64,000 nt of DNA from Salticus scenicus. Taxonomy: Eukaryota > Arthropoda > Arachnida > Araneae > Salticidae. The translations under genes and the position numbers were made by a program. Position 1 is the first letter of the stretch. The number at the start of each line of letters is the position of its first letter. The stretch spans positions 104,915,167-104,979,166 of the forward strand of contig OZ005648.1 of the NCBI GenBank assembly GCA_963930645.1, read 5' to 3'. Below, piece by piece: positions 1-11,829 of this stretch. The notes below the pieces were generated by a model. The model had not been told where the DNA came from. It was given only the letters and a program-made list of their open reading frames with translations, and did no database searches.

Positions 1-677
1 AAATTTTTAAATACTCAGAGAAATTTCTCTTGCATAATTCTTCTTCACTTATTCGATTAATTTTGGATATCCTTGTACATTAATTATAATTTGTAAACTC
101 ATCGCATATTGTGCATAAAATCGCCAAATAAAACTTAACTAACTTTATCTATAACTCGATTTGAAGTAGATTACAAGCTTTTTCTATTATAGCCTTAATA
201 TATTCAAATACTTCGTGCGGTGTTTTAAATGAGGATAAATGCTTCTCATAGCATATTCTGTGTGAAGCAATCTTTAATGGAAATATCCCACATAGCCACT
301 TACATCCATAAGACATCTATAAACACGTATAAATTTGAAAAATGATCCATTAAACTTCTATAAATATCCTACAGCAAGACAAATGTCACTCTTTTTTACA
401 GCCATTACATCGATAGATCTCTAAATATCCCACAATTAGACTTGTTAGATCTAAATAGATATTGAAAATATCTAAATCTTATTTTTATCTAACATGTTAC
501 ATCTATTTGACATCGAAAAATAAGGCAAGTCTAAATTTCGTCTATATTTAAACATCTAAAAGATATCTATAATTAGTATAGGATATCCAGGACTTTTAAT
601 GGCATTTTTTAGGTATTTTGTACCTTTTATGGATCATTTGGATGTAATTTAGATGTCTAATAGATATTAGTGGGATA
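1..677. other. AT-rich intergenic, no feature
   Basis: AT-rich sequence without a coding frame of note, TIR pair or tandem array that I can support. Several short words around 'atatctaaa' recur loosely between 400 and 660, but they do not resolve into units. Confidence 0.6.
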
Positions 678-1078
678 TTAACTCATTCGCGACCGCTGAC
701 GTGAATTCACGTCATTTTAACTTCTGTAGCTAAATGCCTCTGACGTAAATTCACGTCTTTTCAGATTCTTTTCCTGGTTATCACTGATGTGAAATCTGGT
801 TACTTAAAGAATTTCTATGGAAACAATACTTTAGTATTATTTTGATAGTATTATTAGGGTATTAATCCTTTGATAGTATTATAGATTCGTTCTAATATTA
901 TATAACAAATCTTCATTTTAAGCTTCAGATAATTACAAGAGTGACATTTCAAAAAGCATATCTATTTTTATCCATGTTTAAACATCAAAAGTTTGCGGCA
1001 ACTAGCTTGAGTTTATTTTAATATTCCCGGCAATCAGTTTTAAAAAAGGGATAAGTATGCCGGTCGTGAAAGTGATAA
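678..1078. mobile_element. piggyBac-like TTAA MITE (old)
   Basis: The left end is TTAA followed by CTCATTCGCGACCG. The right end, read inward on the minus strand, is TTAT followed by CACTTTCACGACCG, so the termini are imperfect inverted repeats and the right TTAA has one change. Fifteen bases inside the left TTAA is a perfect 18-bp palindrome, TGACGTGAATTCACGTCA (697-714), with a diverged second copy at 741-757. TTAA target duplications are the hallmark of piggyBac-type elements. There is no transposase, so this is a non-autonomous derivative. The layout matches the TTAA elements at 53,356 and 56,865. Confidence 0.55.
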
Positions 1079-2067
1079 TTCCATTATGTTTATTGCACAA
1101 TTTAAATCTTTTAAATGTGCCAAAGGTAATTTTTGCCCATAAATGCAATATATTCTAATATTTCTGAATGTCCCAGTATACTAACCATATGTTTAAAATG
1201 GATAAGAAAATAACCATCATATTATACAGATTTAAAATATCGAGTTTAGATTTCTTGATAACATTTGCTTTTGAATTATAAGCTGATAAAAGCCGTTCTC
1301 TCACACACACTGACTCTTACAAAAACAATACTTTCTCTACCGTATACATCAGTAAGGAAAAGTAGAAAAGATGTCATTACAACATGAATGTTTCTTTTCT
1401 TTTCTTTTTTTTTCTTTCTTATAATTACGACGAGAGATTTATAAGATTTATTAACAGATTAGCTGTAGTACATGTAAAATTGCTTTTTCTATAAAATGAT
1501 CATTGAAAGATCTTTTTTAATATTTAATAACTTTTCTATTGTTAATGAACAATTAAATAATAATTTAAAGCAAGCGCTCATAAATCATTTAAATTTTTGA
1601 ACTTACATTTTTTAACAGATTAATTCATTTTCAAAAAGAAAATTAGCATGTTTTGAAAATTACTTTCATATATTTATTCATTTAAAAAATATATATTTTA
1701 AGCTTTATTTTCTAAACTACTTCGGACTTTTCTCAACTAAATATATATTATACTCTCTAAATTTGCAAATATAATTACATAGATGATGTATTCATTTAAG
1801 GAACACATTAGCAACTTTACATTTGAAATTTAAACTATGGTAGTTTATAATATATGTAAAGTTGTACTTCATTTCGTTAATTAAACTTATTTAACTCCTC
1901 TAATAAGGATTTGTTTTGTAAATTTATCAATTGAAATATTTAAAAAAACTTTTAAACAACTATATAAACTTTTATTTGTATTTAACATATATGTCACGAT
2001 AAAAATAAGTTTAACACCCAAAAATAATTCTCTAATAATTATTCTTTAAAAAAAAAAAATATTTATG
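1079..2067. other. AT-rich intergenic, no feature
   Basis: Long A/T-rich non-coding sequence with short homopolymer tracts. I see no coding potential and no repeat boundary. Confidence 0.6.
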
Positions 2068-2069
2068 TA

Positions 2070-2148
2070 CAGTCGCTAACAAAAGTCTCCGAACACTAGC
2101 AAAAATTCCTATGTAAAAAAAGTACACTTAATACAGTTTTGTTAAATA
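2070..2148. mobile_element. half copy of palindromic TA-MITE (family D)
   Basis: After a TA the sequence begins CAGTCGCTAACAAAAGTC and continues through the same ~75 bases as the left arm of the complete copies at 4,109 and 56,570. It then breaks off at 'gttaaata'. The right arm is absent, so this is a truncated copy of the same Tc1/mariner-type MITE. Confidence 0.75.
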
Positions 2149-2224
2149 ACACGTTCTACATTTAATCCCATTCAGTTGTAAAGCGTGTGTGGATTAAGGC
2201 CGATTTAGGAATCTAGTCCTAGTC

Positions 2225-2375
2225 TAGACATGCCAATATTATTATTTATTTTGTAAGATTGTTAGCACAAACACACACACACATTCGCTTTTTTTTTTCC
2301 GCACTACTTTCTTAAAGTGTAATTTTCTTCCTGTTTAGACGTAATTACATGGAGTAAAATACTCTTATGTTGTTA
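2225..2375. mobile_element. remnant of core-sharing foldback MITE (family C)
   Basis: This stretch carries the family C core: a T-run, then 'ccgcactac', 'gtaattttcttcctg', 'cgtaattacatggag' and 'aaaatactctta'. The same core lies inside the foldbacks at 12,884, 26,289 and 32,923. The outer arms are too decayed to set exact ends. Confidence 0.4.
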
Positions 2376-2536
2376 AACGTTCAGAATTTTTGGATACCGG
2401 TAATTTTTATAGAAATTCCCACCTTACATAATCATAGAAAACGGCTACAAATACTTAGAATTTTTTTAAAATATTACCAAATGGAAAAATCAAAATGATT
2501 GACAGCTATGTATTCTACAAGAAAAAAAAAAAAAAA

Positions 2537-3624
2537 CTGATATGTAGTAACCCCACGTCTTCTATTACCTACTTTTTCACGTATTGCATTTGTTATCATA
2601 AATAACAGAAATCCGTTTTAACGCGTAATTTCTAGTAATAATTCGAAGTATCTATAAGCATTTGTAATTCCGTATTCTTACTAGTGATAATATATTATTA
2701 CAACAGAGATTAAGAAAGACACAAATTAGAATTTAAAATCAGACATTTACTGAAACTTTCATTTAGAATCCGTTCTGACTACAGATATAACTTTTTGTAA
2801 ATGAAAATAAAAATTAACTTCTAAGTGTAAAAACACAATTTGTTTGAAAATTTTTTGGTAAGACTACGTGAATTTTTTTTTGTATTTATTACAAATAAAT
2901 CACAGTATCCTATACTAAAACATACCAGGTAATGAATGCAGAAATTATTTATGTAATCTTACAAAGACTTTCTTCATAAACATGCAATAAAAACACGTAA
3001 ATTAGTTACTGAATGTTTCTTTGTATGTTTACTAGGGGGAATCTATGAAGTGCTCACTTCGTATAATGCAGTGACGGAAATCAGGGAGACGCTGTATTTG
3101 TTACTAGGAAAGTTTATGGAATATCAGTTTCCTAGCAATATTGTAGTAATACTATAGACTCTGTTATACAGTATACATAATCTGGATGACTTTTACCATT
3201 CCCGCAATAACCAAGTGATACATGCGAAAAAATATCTAAAAAAGAATTTTCGTAGTAATTTTCAAGAAAATCATTAGAACCGTTTTTGAGATAGCGACTT
3301 ACCGGCCTCAATTTCGGTTTACAATGTCTCACTTCTAATTTTCCAATTTTTAACAAAAGTCGGAACAATTATTTATACACCAGGCCTGTTTTATTTCTGA
3401 AATTTCATCGTTCTGTCTTTATAAGTTTCGAATATATGATAGTCAGAATATCCCCCCCCCCCCACACACACACTTACACACTCACAATACACTGACCAAT
3501 TGCTGAAAACGACAATTTTGAACTGCAGAGACCTTAAAACATGTATATCAAGTGAAAACTCGATATCGAATTTTTAAACTGAATACAATGCTCTTATAAC
3601 CTACGGTACTCGGGCCATAGACGT
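2537..3624 (-). mobile_element. A-family hairpin-led repeat, copy A1 (diverged)
   Basis: This is homologous over most of its length to copies A2 (23,475-24,443) and A3 (54,431-55,462) and lies in minus orientation. Shared landmarks are the segment for 'cggtttacaatgtctcac', the 'cgatatcgaatttt' block near 3,560, and a decayed hairpin at its right end around 3,590-3,624. The left end matches the terminal block of A2 (a 'cttctattacc' motif near 2,559). The short minus-strand frame at 3,132-3,368 lies inside the repeat and resembles one inside A2; I treat it as repeat sequence, not a gene. It is older than A3, judging by divergence. Confidence 0.65.
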
Positions 3625-3774
3625 GATAATAGTATTTGTAAAATTTCATTTTTCAAAGCTTTAAAAGTTTTATCTTTTAAATAAGATATCTTTTAAACCT
3701 TTATCTTTTAAATACGATGCAACAATTAATCCTTCAAATATGAAGCAACCAAACTCCCGTAGTGTTACATAGAA

Positions 3775-4055
3775 AGGGAGAAGCTGCAAATATGACTAAT
3801 ATGCAGCTTTAAGACAAATTAATTGAAAATTAAGGAAAATTGTGTAAAAGATAGTTAAGATACTTGGAGAGGAAGAAGATGCAAATCTGACTAACATGCA
3901 GTTTTAAAAGTGTATTCACAGATAAGGAAAAATGCATAAGAGATAGTTAAGAAAGTTGTCGAAGGCGAAACTATAAACCTAACTAAGAATTAATTTTAAT
4001 TGTCATATACAGACAAATGCATAAGATATAGTTAGGAGACTTGGAGAGATGTATG
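3775..4055. repeat. degenerate minisatellite, ~95-bp units
   Basis: Three diverged units begin near 3,778, 3,873 and 3,961. Each carries a block like 'gatgcaaatctgactaaca', followed by 'gcataagagatagttaag' and 'cttggagag'. Confidence 0.6.
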
Positions 4056-4108
4056 TAAAAAGAGTAAAATTAGTTTGTTTCATTTCTCAATTTACATAAA
4101 AAATTATA

Positions 4109-4321
4109 CAGCCGGTAACAAAAGTCTCCGAACACTAGCAAAAATCCCTATATAAAAAGGGTAGAGTTAATATTGTTTTGTCAAATAAATCCTTGTCGAA
4201 TCCTGTTCTTAGACTGACTACGAACATGATTCGACAAGGATTTATTTAACAAAACAGTATTAACTCTACTTTCTTTATATAGGAGTTTTTGCTAGTGTTC
4301 GGGTACTTTAGTTACCGTCTG
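4109..4321. mobile_element. palindromic TA-MITE, family D, complete copy
   Basis: Flanked by TA on both sides (4,107-4,108 and 4,322-4,323). The arms of about 100 bases form one long inverted repeat, beginning CAGCCGGTAACAAAAGTCTC and ending with its complement. It has no coding capacity. The TA target and CAG start fit a Tc1/mariner-type non-autonomous element. Complete relatives lie at 43,138 and 56,570, with a half copy at 2,070. Confidence 0.85.
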
Positions 4322-4414
4322 TACAAATAGAATTAATGCCAAGACAGGGTTATGATATCTTACACTAATTAATATAAGTTTAATTTGGAAGGTTAGGGGA
4401 TGTTTTCTTTAAAA

Positions 4415-4620
4415 GCAGGCTCCAGCAGTAGCTGAGCGGTTTTACGCTGAAAGCTGGTAGACGAGAACTGTCGGGTTCGATCACAGAGTCGGATTTTTCC
4501 GCGGTTTTCTATGAAACTCCGACCCCTTAGAAGACTCATCATATGGGGCACATCACCTGAAGCCTAGGACTCTCGTTAATCAGTCGGCCTTAATTTCAAA
4601 ACACCAAACACTTTAAGAAC
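4415..4620 (+). mobile_element. tRNA-derived SINE
   Basis: The head has an RNA polymerase III split promoter. An A-box-like TAGCTGAGCGG (4,429-4,439) and a B-box-like GGTTCGATCA (4,474-4,483) lie about 35 bases apart, as in a tRNA. The rest does not fold into a functional tRNA, and a non-tRNA body follows to a short A-rich end. This is the usual architecture of a tRNA-derived SINE. Only one copy is seen here, so the boundaries are approximate. Confidence 0.6.
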
Positions 4621-4739
4621 AGGCATTGTAATGCATTTCTTGAATAATTTGATTTAACTTTGATAATTACTTTTTTGTTTGTTTCAAATATTCTTTATAA
4701 TTACAATACATTCATGAAATAAGTAATTCTACCCTACAT

Positions 4740-4758
4740 CTTCGGAGGATATGCATTG

Positions 4759-4806
<48 letters not shown>

Positions 4807-5880
4807 ATAGAAAATGAAGTTTAACAAAAACATGATGATCTTAGTTTTTACCAATTAAATGATGAAGACGTGTAAAGCTATGGCAGTAAAAAAGAAATTA
4901 TCATTATTATTATTAGTTTAGATGAATATTTATGTAAGATTTTTACAAGATGAAAATATACATTTTATTTAATCAAATTATGCGTTACGATTAATAATCA
5001 ACTAATTATCATTTATTTATTTTGTAAAAAATATTAAATAACATTTTTATCTTTTTTTTTTTTCGTTCTTTTTTACGTCTGATTATTTGATCAATTTTGT
5101 TCATTTTTCAGACAGTAGAAATATTACGTAAATAAAAATAATAATTTTTCTTTCTTTCTTTTTTTTTTTTTAAATAAATTTTATTTATAAAATTTATTAT
5201 GGAAAATATTCAAAAACAATTCATATTTCATATGCTAGTAAATTATGTACACATTAATTTCTTTATTTTTATCTATGTATTTTAAGAAAGCAGCTACATT
5301 TTGCATACCAACAATTAATAAGAAAAATATATATATATATATATATATATATTTATTTATATAATTATTTTAAATATGTATTTTGAAGTATATTTAAAAA
5401 GAAAAAAAAAAAAAAAAAAAAAAACTTGTAAAGTAATTATTCAGATAATTTTAATAATAAAGAAATAAATAAATAAAACAAACATAAAAATTTATTAAAA
5501 TTATTTAAAATATAGCATGCAACATAGCAGAGATCAAAGTATTTAATGCATATCACAAAATAATTAATATATTTTAGGTTTCAGAAAATTTTCTAAACAA
5601 AAGCAGTTTAACTGCTGAAAATTTAATGCAATCCATAATAAATTCTGCTGCAAATATGACACCTAATAATAAGAAATCTTGAACAGCATAAAAGCAAGCA
5701 GTGACTGGCACTAAAACTGCGAATTTCGTGAAGAGCCGTGCGTCATTGTCCAGTCTTTCATTATATGCGGTCTCTATCCGTAATTAGAGACCCTATATCA
5801 GAAAGAGACCTGGACATTGAGGGAAAGTCGGCCATTTTAGTGCCAATTCGGAGCGATCCCCATAGAACGTAATGGTTTTA
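4740..5880. repeat. copy 1 of a diverged ~1.3-kb direct duplication
   Basis: Blocks such as 'gaagtttaacaaaaacatga', 'aatatttatgtaagattttt' and 'taattagagaccctatat' reappear in the same order at 6,120-7,095, offset by about 1.3 kb. Inside are a (TA)n run (4,759-4,801), poly(T)/poly(A) tracts and a foldback MITE (5,708-5,853). Confidence 0.6.
5708..5853. mobile_element. foldback MITE
   Basis: Imperfect inverted repeat. The outer arms are 'tggcactaaaac' and 'gccattttagtgcca'; the inner arms are 'tgtccagtctttc' and 'gagacctggaca', around a further palindrome with 'tctctatccgtaattagaga'. The second duplication copy at about 6,990-7,095 keeps only the left part. Confidence 0.55.
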
Positions 5881-6119
5881 CCTTCGCGATTCACACAACA
5901 TAAATGAAAGGAAATTGCACTAAATTTGTTCAGAAAGCAATGCAGAATATAAATATGTAATCTTTTTCGTCTTAGAAAAGAAGAATTTGAAGAAAAACTA
6001 ATTTTGTTTTAACCTTCAATAAGATATGGTTAGTTTTTCAACTCCAATCTGTAAAACAGAGAAATTTGTTGCTATATATTTCTAAATTAAGCAAAATACG
6101 TTGATTGTGGAAGTAAGTC

Positions 6120-7095
6120 TACCTAGCTTTTTCTGAGGACATACATTCTATACTTAAAAAGTTAGAAAATTTTTAACAAAAATATAGTAATATTAGTTTT
6201 TGTCAAGTAATTCATGAATAAATGTAAAACTACAGCAGAAGAAAGGAAATATTTTTTTATTATTTTATAAAAATATTTATGTAATATTTTTGCAAGCTAA
6301 AAATACACTTTTTATTTATTTCTGTTACGTAATGTTGTTGAAAATGACGCAATTATTTATTTTTGTAAAAATATCAATAAATATTTAAAAATAAAAAGTT
6401 AATGAATAATAATTTGTAAAAATATTAACTAATATTTTTAGAAATTAAAAATATATTTTTATTTATTTTATTTACATTTGCTTATTCATTAATTTTTATT
6501 TATTAATTTTTTTTTTTCACTTTTTTGAAATATTATGTAAATAAAAATAATAACTTATTTAAATATTATTTATAAAATTTATTATGACAATTATTATTTA
6601 AAATAAATTTATATTGTACTAGCAAATATATGTATATTTTTTTAATATAGTTATTTTAAATATGTACTTTAAAATATATTAGAAAAAAACAATTCAGATG
6701 TAACATATTAAATATGTTGGAAAACAGAACTTTAAAACTAAGAGCTAGCAAATAAATAATGTAATTATCTCATATGTTACGAAATAAATACGTAAAAAAG
6801 CATGCAATAAGATATTTCAAAGTATTTAAAGCATGATATGAAATAAATAATAGTGCATTCTTATCTTTTAAAAATATTTCAAAATTAAAGTAATTTATTT
6901 CCCAACAAAGTAAAAATATAATAAATAAGTTCTCCTCCAGATATGGCGTAAAATAATCGAAATTTCTTCTCAGCGTAATGGTAAGCAATGGAGCAACTGG
7001 TACTAAAATGGACGATTTCATCAAAAAGCCGGTACGCCGATGTCCAGTCTCTATTCATAAGTCCCTATTCGTAATTAGAGACCCTATATGATAAC
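6120..7095. repeat. copy 2 of the ~1.3-kb direct duplication
   Basis: Diverged second copy of 4,740-5,880. It lacks the long (TA)n run of copy 1 and ends with the half MITE ('ggtactaaaatgg' and 'taattagagaccctatat'). The local minus frame (6,770-7,024) is repeat sequence. Confidence 0.55.
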
Positions 7096-7389
7096 CCTAT
7101 ATTGCAGCCCTATGACCTTAGGTACTCTAGATAGATCTCCATCTAGGGTCCCTATATGACCCTATATTGCAGCGCAATTTTTTGAAACAATTTGAAACAA
7201 AATTTTTGAGGTTTAGGTATCACATTCTTAAGTTTCTTTTTATAAAAGCACCATTGGTCCCCTGTCTTTATCTATCACCATTTCCGAGAATTTACTTTTA
7301 AAGTTAGAGGTTCCTCTGGAAAGCCCCCTAAATATATGTATATTTTTACGAATTTGTAAATACTAGTACCTATTTTTATGTAAATTTAT

Positions 7390-7901
7390 TCAAAGAGGCT
7401 TTGTCAGGCTATAAAATGTTAATTTTGTGCATTTCTAGCTTGTTTTTGCGTTAAAATAGCTCATTTTCGTCTTAAAACCTGTTAAAAAGCCTCATCAAGG
7501 CGACCTTGGCAAGAATATCCTTATTGTGTATATCTTAAATACTCTAACGTGATTGGTTGAGAATTAACTGGAACATTCTCAATTTTCTGCTGAGGTATAT
7601 AAATAATCGCATCACAGCCAAGTCAATCAGTTTCACGCCAACCGTCAATCTGCTAAAAGCTCCTAAGGTCTATTCTACTGTTTGAATACAGCATATTGTT
7701 GTGTGTTAAAGCTATAGTATAATTTATATTTTGAATTTAATATTGTCAGCTGTTATTTAAGCTGTGTTTACTGGTGAAAGTGGAGTTGATACTTGGTTTA
7801 TGGAACTGTAATCTTCTCAAATTTTCTGTAAATAAACTTTTGAGCCTCAGCAAGATTCGCTTTTCATTCAGAGACAATTTACGAACCCCGAGTACGAAAC
7901 A

Positions 7902-7905
<4 letters not shown>
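7390..7905 (+). promoter_or_regulatory. promoter-like block, possible solo LTR
   Basis: A TATA box-like TATATAA (7,597-7,603) follows a heat-shock-element-like GAACATTC (7,571-7,578). About 230 bases downstream are AATAAA-type sequence (near 7,827) and a possible TGT...ACA span (7,396 to about 7,902). That order suggests a solo LTR, or the promoter and leader of an unseen gene. I found no second LTR, no target duplication and no coding exon, so identity is open. Confidence 0.25.

Positions 7906-7957
<52 letters not shown>
7905..7957. repeat. (TA)n microsatellite
   Basis: More than 25 TA units in a row. The reading frames on both strands that cross it are artefacts of the repeat. Confidence 0.95.
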
Positions 7958-7961
<4 letters not shown>

Positions 7962-8049
7962 ACGTATGCGATATGTATATCTATATATAATATACATATA
8001 TATTATACGGATGTTATATAGAAATATCATTGTTAATATATCCATTTAG

Positions 8050-10854
8050 TTTTCTCCGTAATGTTAATTAAGACTTAAAATAAATAATTTCATGTTAATT
8101 CTTTTCTGTAATTTTAAAAGTATATGTTTAATTTTTTTTAAATCATAATTACATATTATTTAATTATGTTTTAAATTACTAAGTTCACGGTGACACGCAT
8201 GTAAAGCATTTAAAAAAAAAAAATCCTCACTTTTTCTAAATATTTTAGGCTTTTAATATAATTTTATTTTAAGAATTTCTTCAGCAATATTCCTTCAGTA
8301 ATATCAGAAATATTGATTTATTAAGAAATAAAAACTTAAATCATTGATTTCATTTTAAAACTTGTTTAACTCATTTTCTTGAAAGTTTTAATGATAAGTA
8401 TAATATTAAAACGAACATTTTATGGAAAATGCTTCCTTTATTCAAACATCGTATAAGAGTTATTTAATATTTCTTTTTATACAAAACTTTTATATATCCA
8501 ACGAAGTTTAGAAAATTACTATTTTATTTTACCAAAAATGAACATTTTATTTTAAATTAGTGTGCTACATTTAACTTTCTAACGCACGATTGATAAGTGT
8601 GAAATGATGCATAAGTAAATAATTAAAGTTAAGAATTAGAAGTTTCTTTAAGAAACTTAACACTTTTCTTAAAATGTTTAATGAAGAGCATAATGATTTC
8701 TTTAAAAGTACAGGAAGACTAATATAGATTTAGAAAAGTATAGTTCGTATAAATGGCAAAATCATGAAATTATTTTGATTAACTATTAGAATTGAAGTAC
8801 GTTAATGTTAACTATAAAACTAGAAAGTTTTGGCCTTCATAAAAATTTCTTCTATATTTCTCTTTACAACTTTAGGTAGCTCGAATTATTCTTTGAAATT
8901 ATTATTTGTCAAAATTATTTTCCATAGCAAGTACAGACAATTTTTAATCTCAAAAAAGTATATCTCTACATATTGAAAGAATTTCAGTTTTAAGCCTTAG
9001 AGGACGGTATCATTATGAAATGCATATTTTTATAAATTAATATTTATAATGATAGTTTAAAATAATTGAATTGTGACGAGATATACTGCGATAGTTTGAG
9101 ATAATGTAATCGATTATTATTATTATATATATATTTTTTTTTTACAAAGAGAGAGAGAGAGAGAGAGTGATAATAATAATAAAAGAAAGAAAAGAAATAC
9201 AGAAAGGAAAATAAATTGAAAAATTGCATTTTTTTTTTTAAATGTCATCTATGAGCCACATGATTCACTTTCTTCAGATAATTAGGGTTTTGCTTTTCTG
9301 GGATGAAAATCATTTGCCTTTACCATGAAATTTTTTTTTGATAAATAATAATTTTAATTAATAATTCACACTTTGTGAATTTGTATTAGAGAATATGGAG
9401 TAAAATTTTGTGACGATCACTTCATACTAGTTGTAATTTGTGGTATTTTCTTGCAAAAAAAGGATTCTATATCCTTCTTCCTTAATTAAAAAGCATAAAT
9501 TTTACGCATTTTTTGAATTTTTGGGGAATTGTTTTGTCTAATCTTTTGTAATAATCTTTATTTATTTTTAAAGGATGAAAATTGTTTATTTATTTCACAT
9601 GTTTTTTGTAAGAGTATTAGATGCAGTTGTTTTTATACAAATGTTTAAAAAGTCTCACAAAAATTTATATATGCATATAAATTACGTATATATACGTATA
9701 TAAATAATTTATAATAATAACATATTTTTACGATAAATTGCTAGAAAAAAAAATGTATGATACTATGTTTTAACATTTTTAGGTTTAACTTTTGGGAAGC
9801 AACAAGTTTTTAAAATTCTGTTATAGAAAATTTCCATTGAGATATTAGAATCATTAAACAGATTTATTTATAAGGAACCCTATAAGATCTAAAATATATT
9901 TAAAATAATATTAATAATTAAAAAATATTTTTTAATTAAAAAAATAAAAATAAACATAAAAATAAATTTTGTTATAGAAAATTTGAATTCATAAATTAGA
10001 ATGATTAAATAAATTTTTTAATAAGAAACCAATTAAGCCGTGACATCAATTAAAATTTTCAATATAAATGAAATTTTAAAAAATTTCGCAGATCCATACA
10101 CATTTGAAAAATTTTCTTTTTTTACAATTCCTTATTTAATCGTTATTTCTTGTTTTAAAATACCTTATTCTGAACTAGAAGTTTTTGAACATCAAATTAT
10201 GCAAATTTATTTTTATTTTTACTTTTTCTTACCCATATACGGTGGAAGAAAATGGTTTGGGACCAAATTTTCGAAATAGACGTTTTTCTATATTCACAAT
10301 TTTCGAGGTTCACTGAATGCAAAAATCAGTTTTTAGATGTTGAGCTGAGTGTCTGTCTGTAAGATTGTTATCGGAATGAATCAAAAACAAATATAGGCAG
10401 AAAATCAAAACTCCGTATTATAAATCTCTATTAAAGTGGGTACGTCTCAGATAAATGTATCATGTACAGGATATACAAAATTCAACTGCATTATAATGTA
10501 AAGGTGAAATTTTTCGTAGGTACATTATAATAACTTTATCCTGTTTTAAACAAAATTAGATTGACAGGTGTATTTTCTATTTAGAAAAGCATGTTTGACG
10601 TAGAATATAGTATTAAATGTATTTATCCTAAATTTATAGGCTCACAGAATAGAACTTTGATATAGCAATGGCATGTTTGAAAATGGCTCAAAACAAGTTT
10701 ATTTGTATTTATTCTATTCTATTTTATTTTATTATATCTATATTGTTTTTGCTGTGCTAAATTCATTTATTTATAATTTATAGACAACATATAAATTTAC
10801 ACAATATTAGTCGAATAAGAGTAAAAGAGCGGCGTAGGCAATAAATTTCTGAAT
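8050..10854. other. AT-rich intergenic
   Basis: Very AT-rich non-coding DNA with a short (GA)n tract near 9,150. Around 10,280-10,480 a faint resemblance to the start of the A/B repeats ('gagtgtctgtctgtaag') may mark an eroded copy. No gene is supported. Confidence 0.55.
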
Positions 10855-11007
10855 AATTAGAGCTGCCAATATTTTTGTTTATTTCATAATAGTGTTAGTA
10901 CTTTTTTTTCCTTACTACTTTTCTAGAAGAGTAGTTTTTTTTTTTTTTTTTTTTTTCTAATTTAGCCATAATTTTGTGTTCGAGAAAAGTGCTAAACAAA
11001 AAAAGTG

Positions 11008-11044
<37 letters not shown>

Positions 11045-11090
11045 CGATCAATAACACTGTTATGGAATGAATTAAAAACTTAGCAGACCT
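10855..11090. mobile_element. family C foldback remnant
   Basis: The outer arms 'tttcataatagtgtta' and its near complement 'taacactgttatggaa' enclose T-runs, a 'gtggtgt' element and a 34-bp poly(A). The layout matches the family C elements elsewhere in the window. Confidence 0.45.
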
Positions 11091-11478
11091 GAATAATTTA
11101 AGATAAGCTTTAACATTCATCAAAAGCTTTAAATGTTTATGAATGTACCTATATTATACGAACGTGTTATTGAGAGATCCAACCCACGCAGAAATGTATG
11201 TTAAATATAACCGTCGCTAAAACTCATTAGAAATGTACTTAAAGCACTGTAGATATTCTGTAATAAAGTACTTAATAATTTAAACTTTAATAATATATTT
11301 AATGTAGAGTAGGAGATTGTAATGTGAATGCTCCACTAGATAATTTTCTTTCACTTTATGATGACTCCATAAAATGTCTTCATTTAGAGTGTTTTATAAT
11401 AATCTAAAAATTAACAATCAAACAATGATATTCGATTTTTACATTCTTTTTATTTGTAAATCTACAAATGTATGTATA

Positions 11479-11827
11479 CAGGATGGGCGGGAAGTAGCTC
11501 CCTAGTTTTAATATTTTTTCTCTAATGAAATAATATAACTTTAAACTAGTGTTTTGTAGAAGTGAATCGCAGCAACCCATCTCTTGCCAAATTCAGAATG
11601 AGGTATGTGAGGTCATAAGTAATATACTAATACAGTTTTTGTAGAAAGTCGTAGCAAAAGTGTCTGTTCATTTAAGACAGTGTCTAGAAAATACTGGAGA
11701 ATACAATGAGCTTTAACTTTAGAAAAATAACTATATGTAATAATCTGCATGTGTGGAAAATGTTGAATTTATACCTACAATATTATAGGAAAGGGAAATA
11801 TTTAAATTCAGGAGTTACTTTCTAATG
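11479..11827. mobile_element. mariner-type non-autonomous element
   Basis: TA on both sides. The left terminus CAGGATGGGCGGGAAGTAGC and the right terminus, read inward as CATTAGAAAGTAACTCCTG, are imperfect inverted repeats of the 'AAGTA(A/G)CTCC' kind seen on mariner elements. There is no transposase, so it is a short internally deleted derivative. Confidence 0.55.
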
Positions 11828-11829
11828 TA

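Noticed and set aside
4415..4500. Functional tRNA gene
   Set aside because: A and B boxes are present, but an acceptor stem and full cloverleaf are not; a SINE body follows.
7746..8049. Overlapping ~95-residue frames on both strands
   Set aside because: Both are created by the (TA)n microsatellite; no motif outside it.
10240..10480. Further A/B-family copy
   Set aside because: Only the GTCTGTCTGT tract and a few words match; too weak to call.
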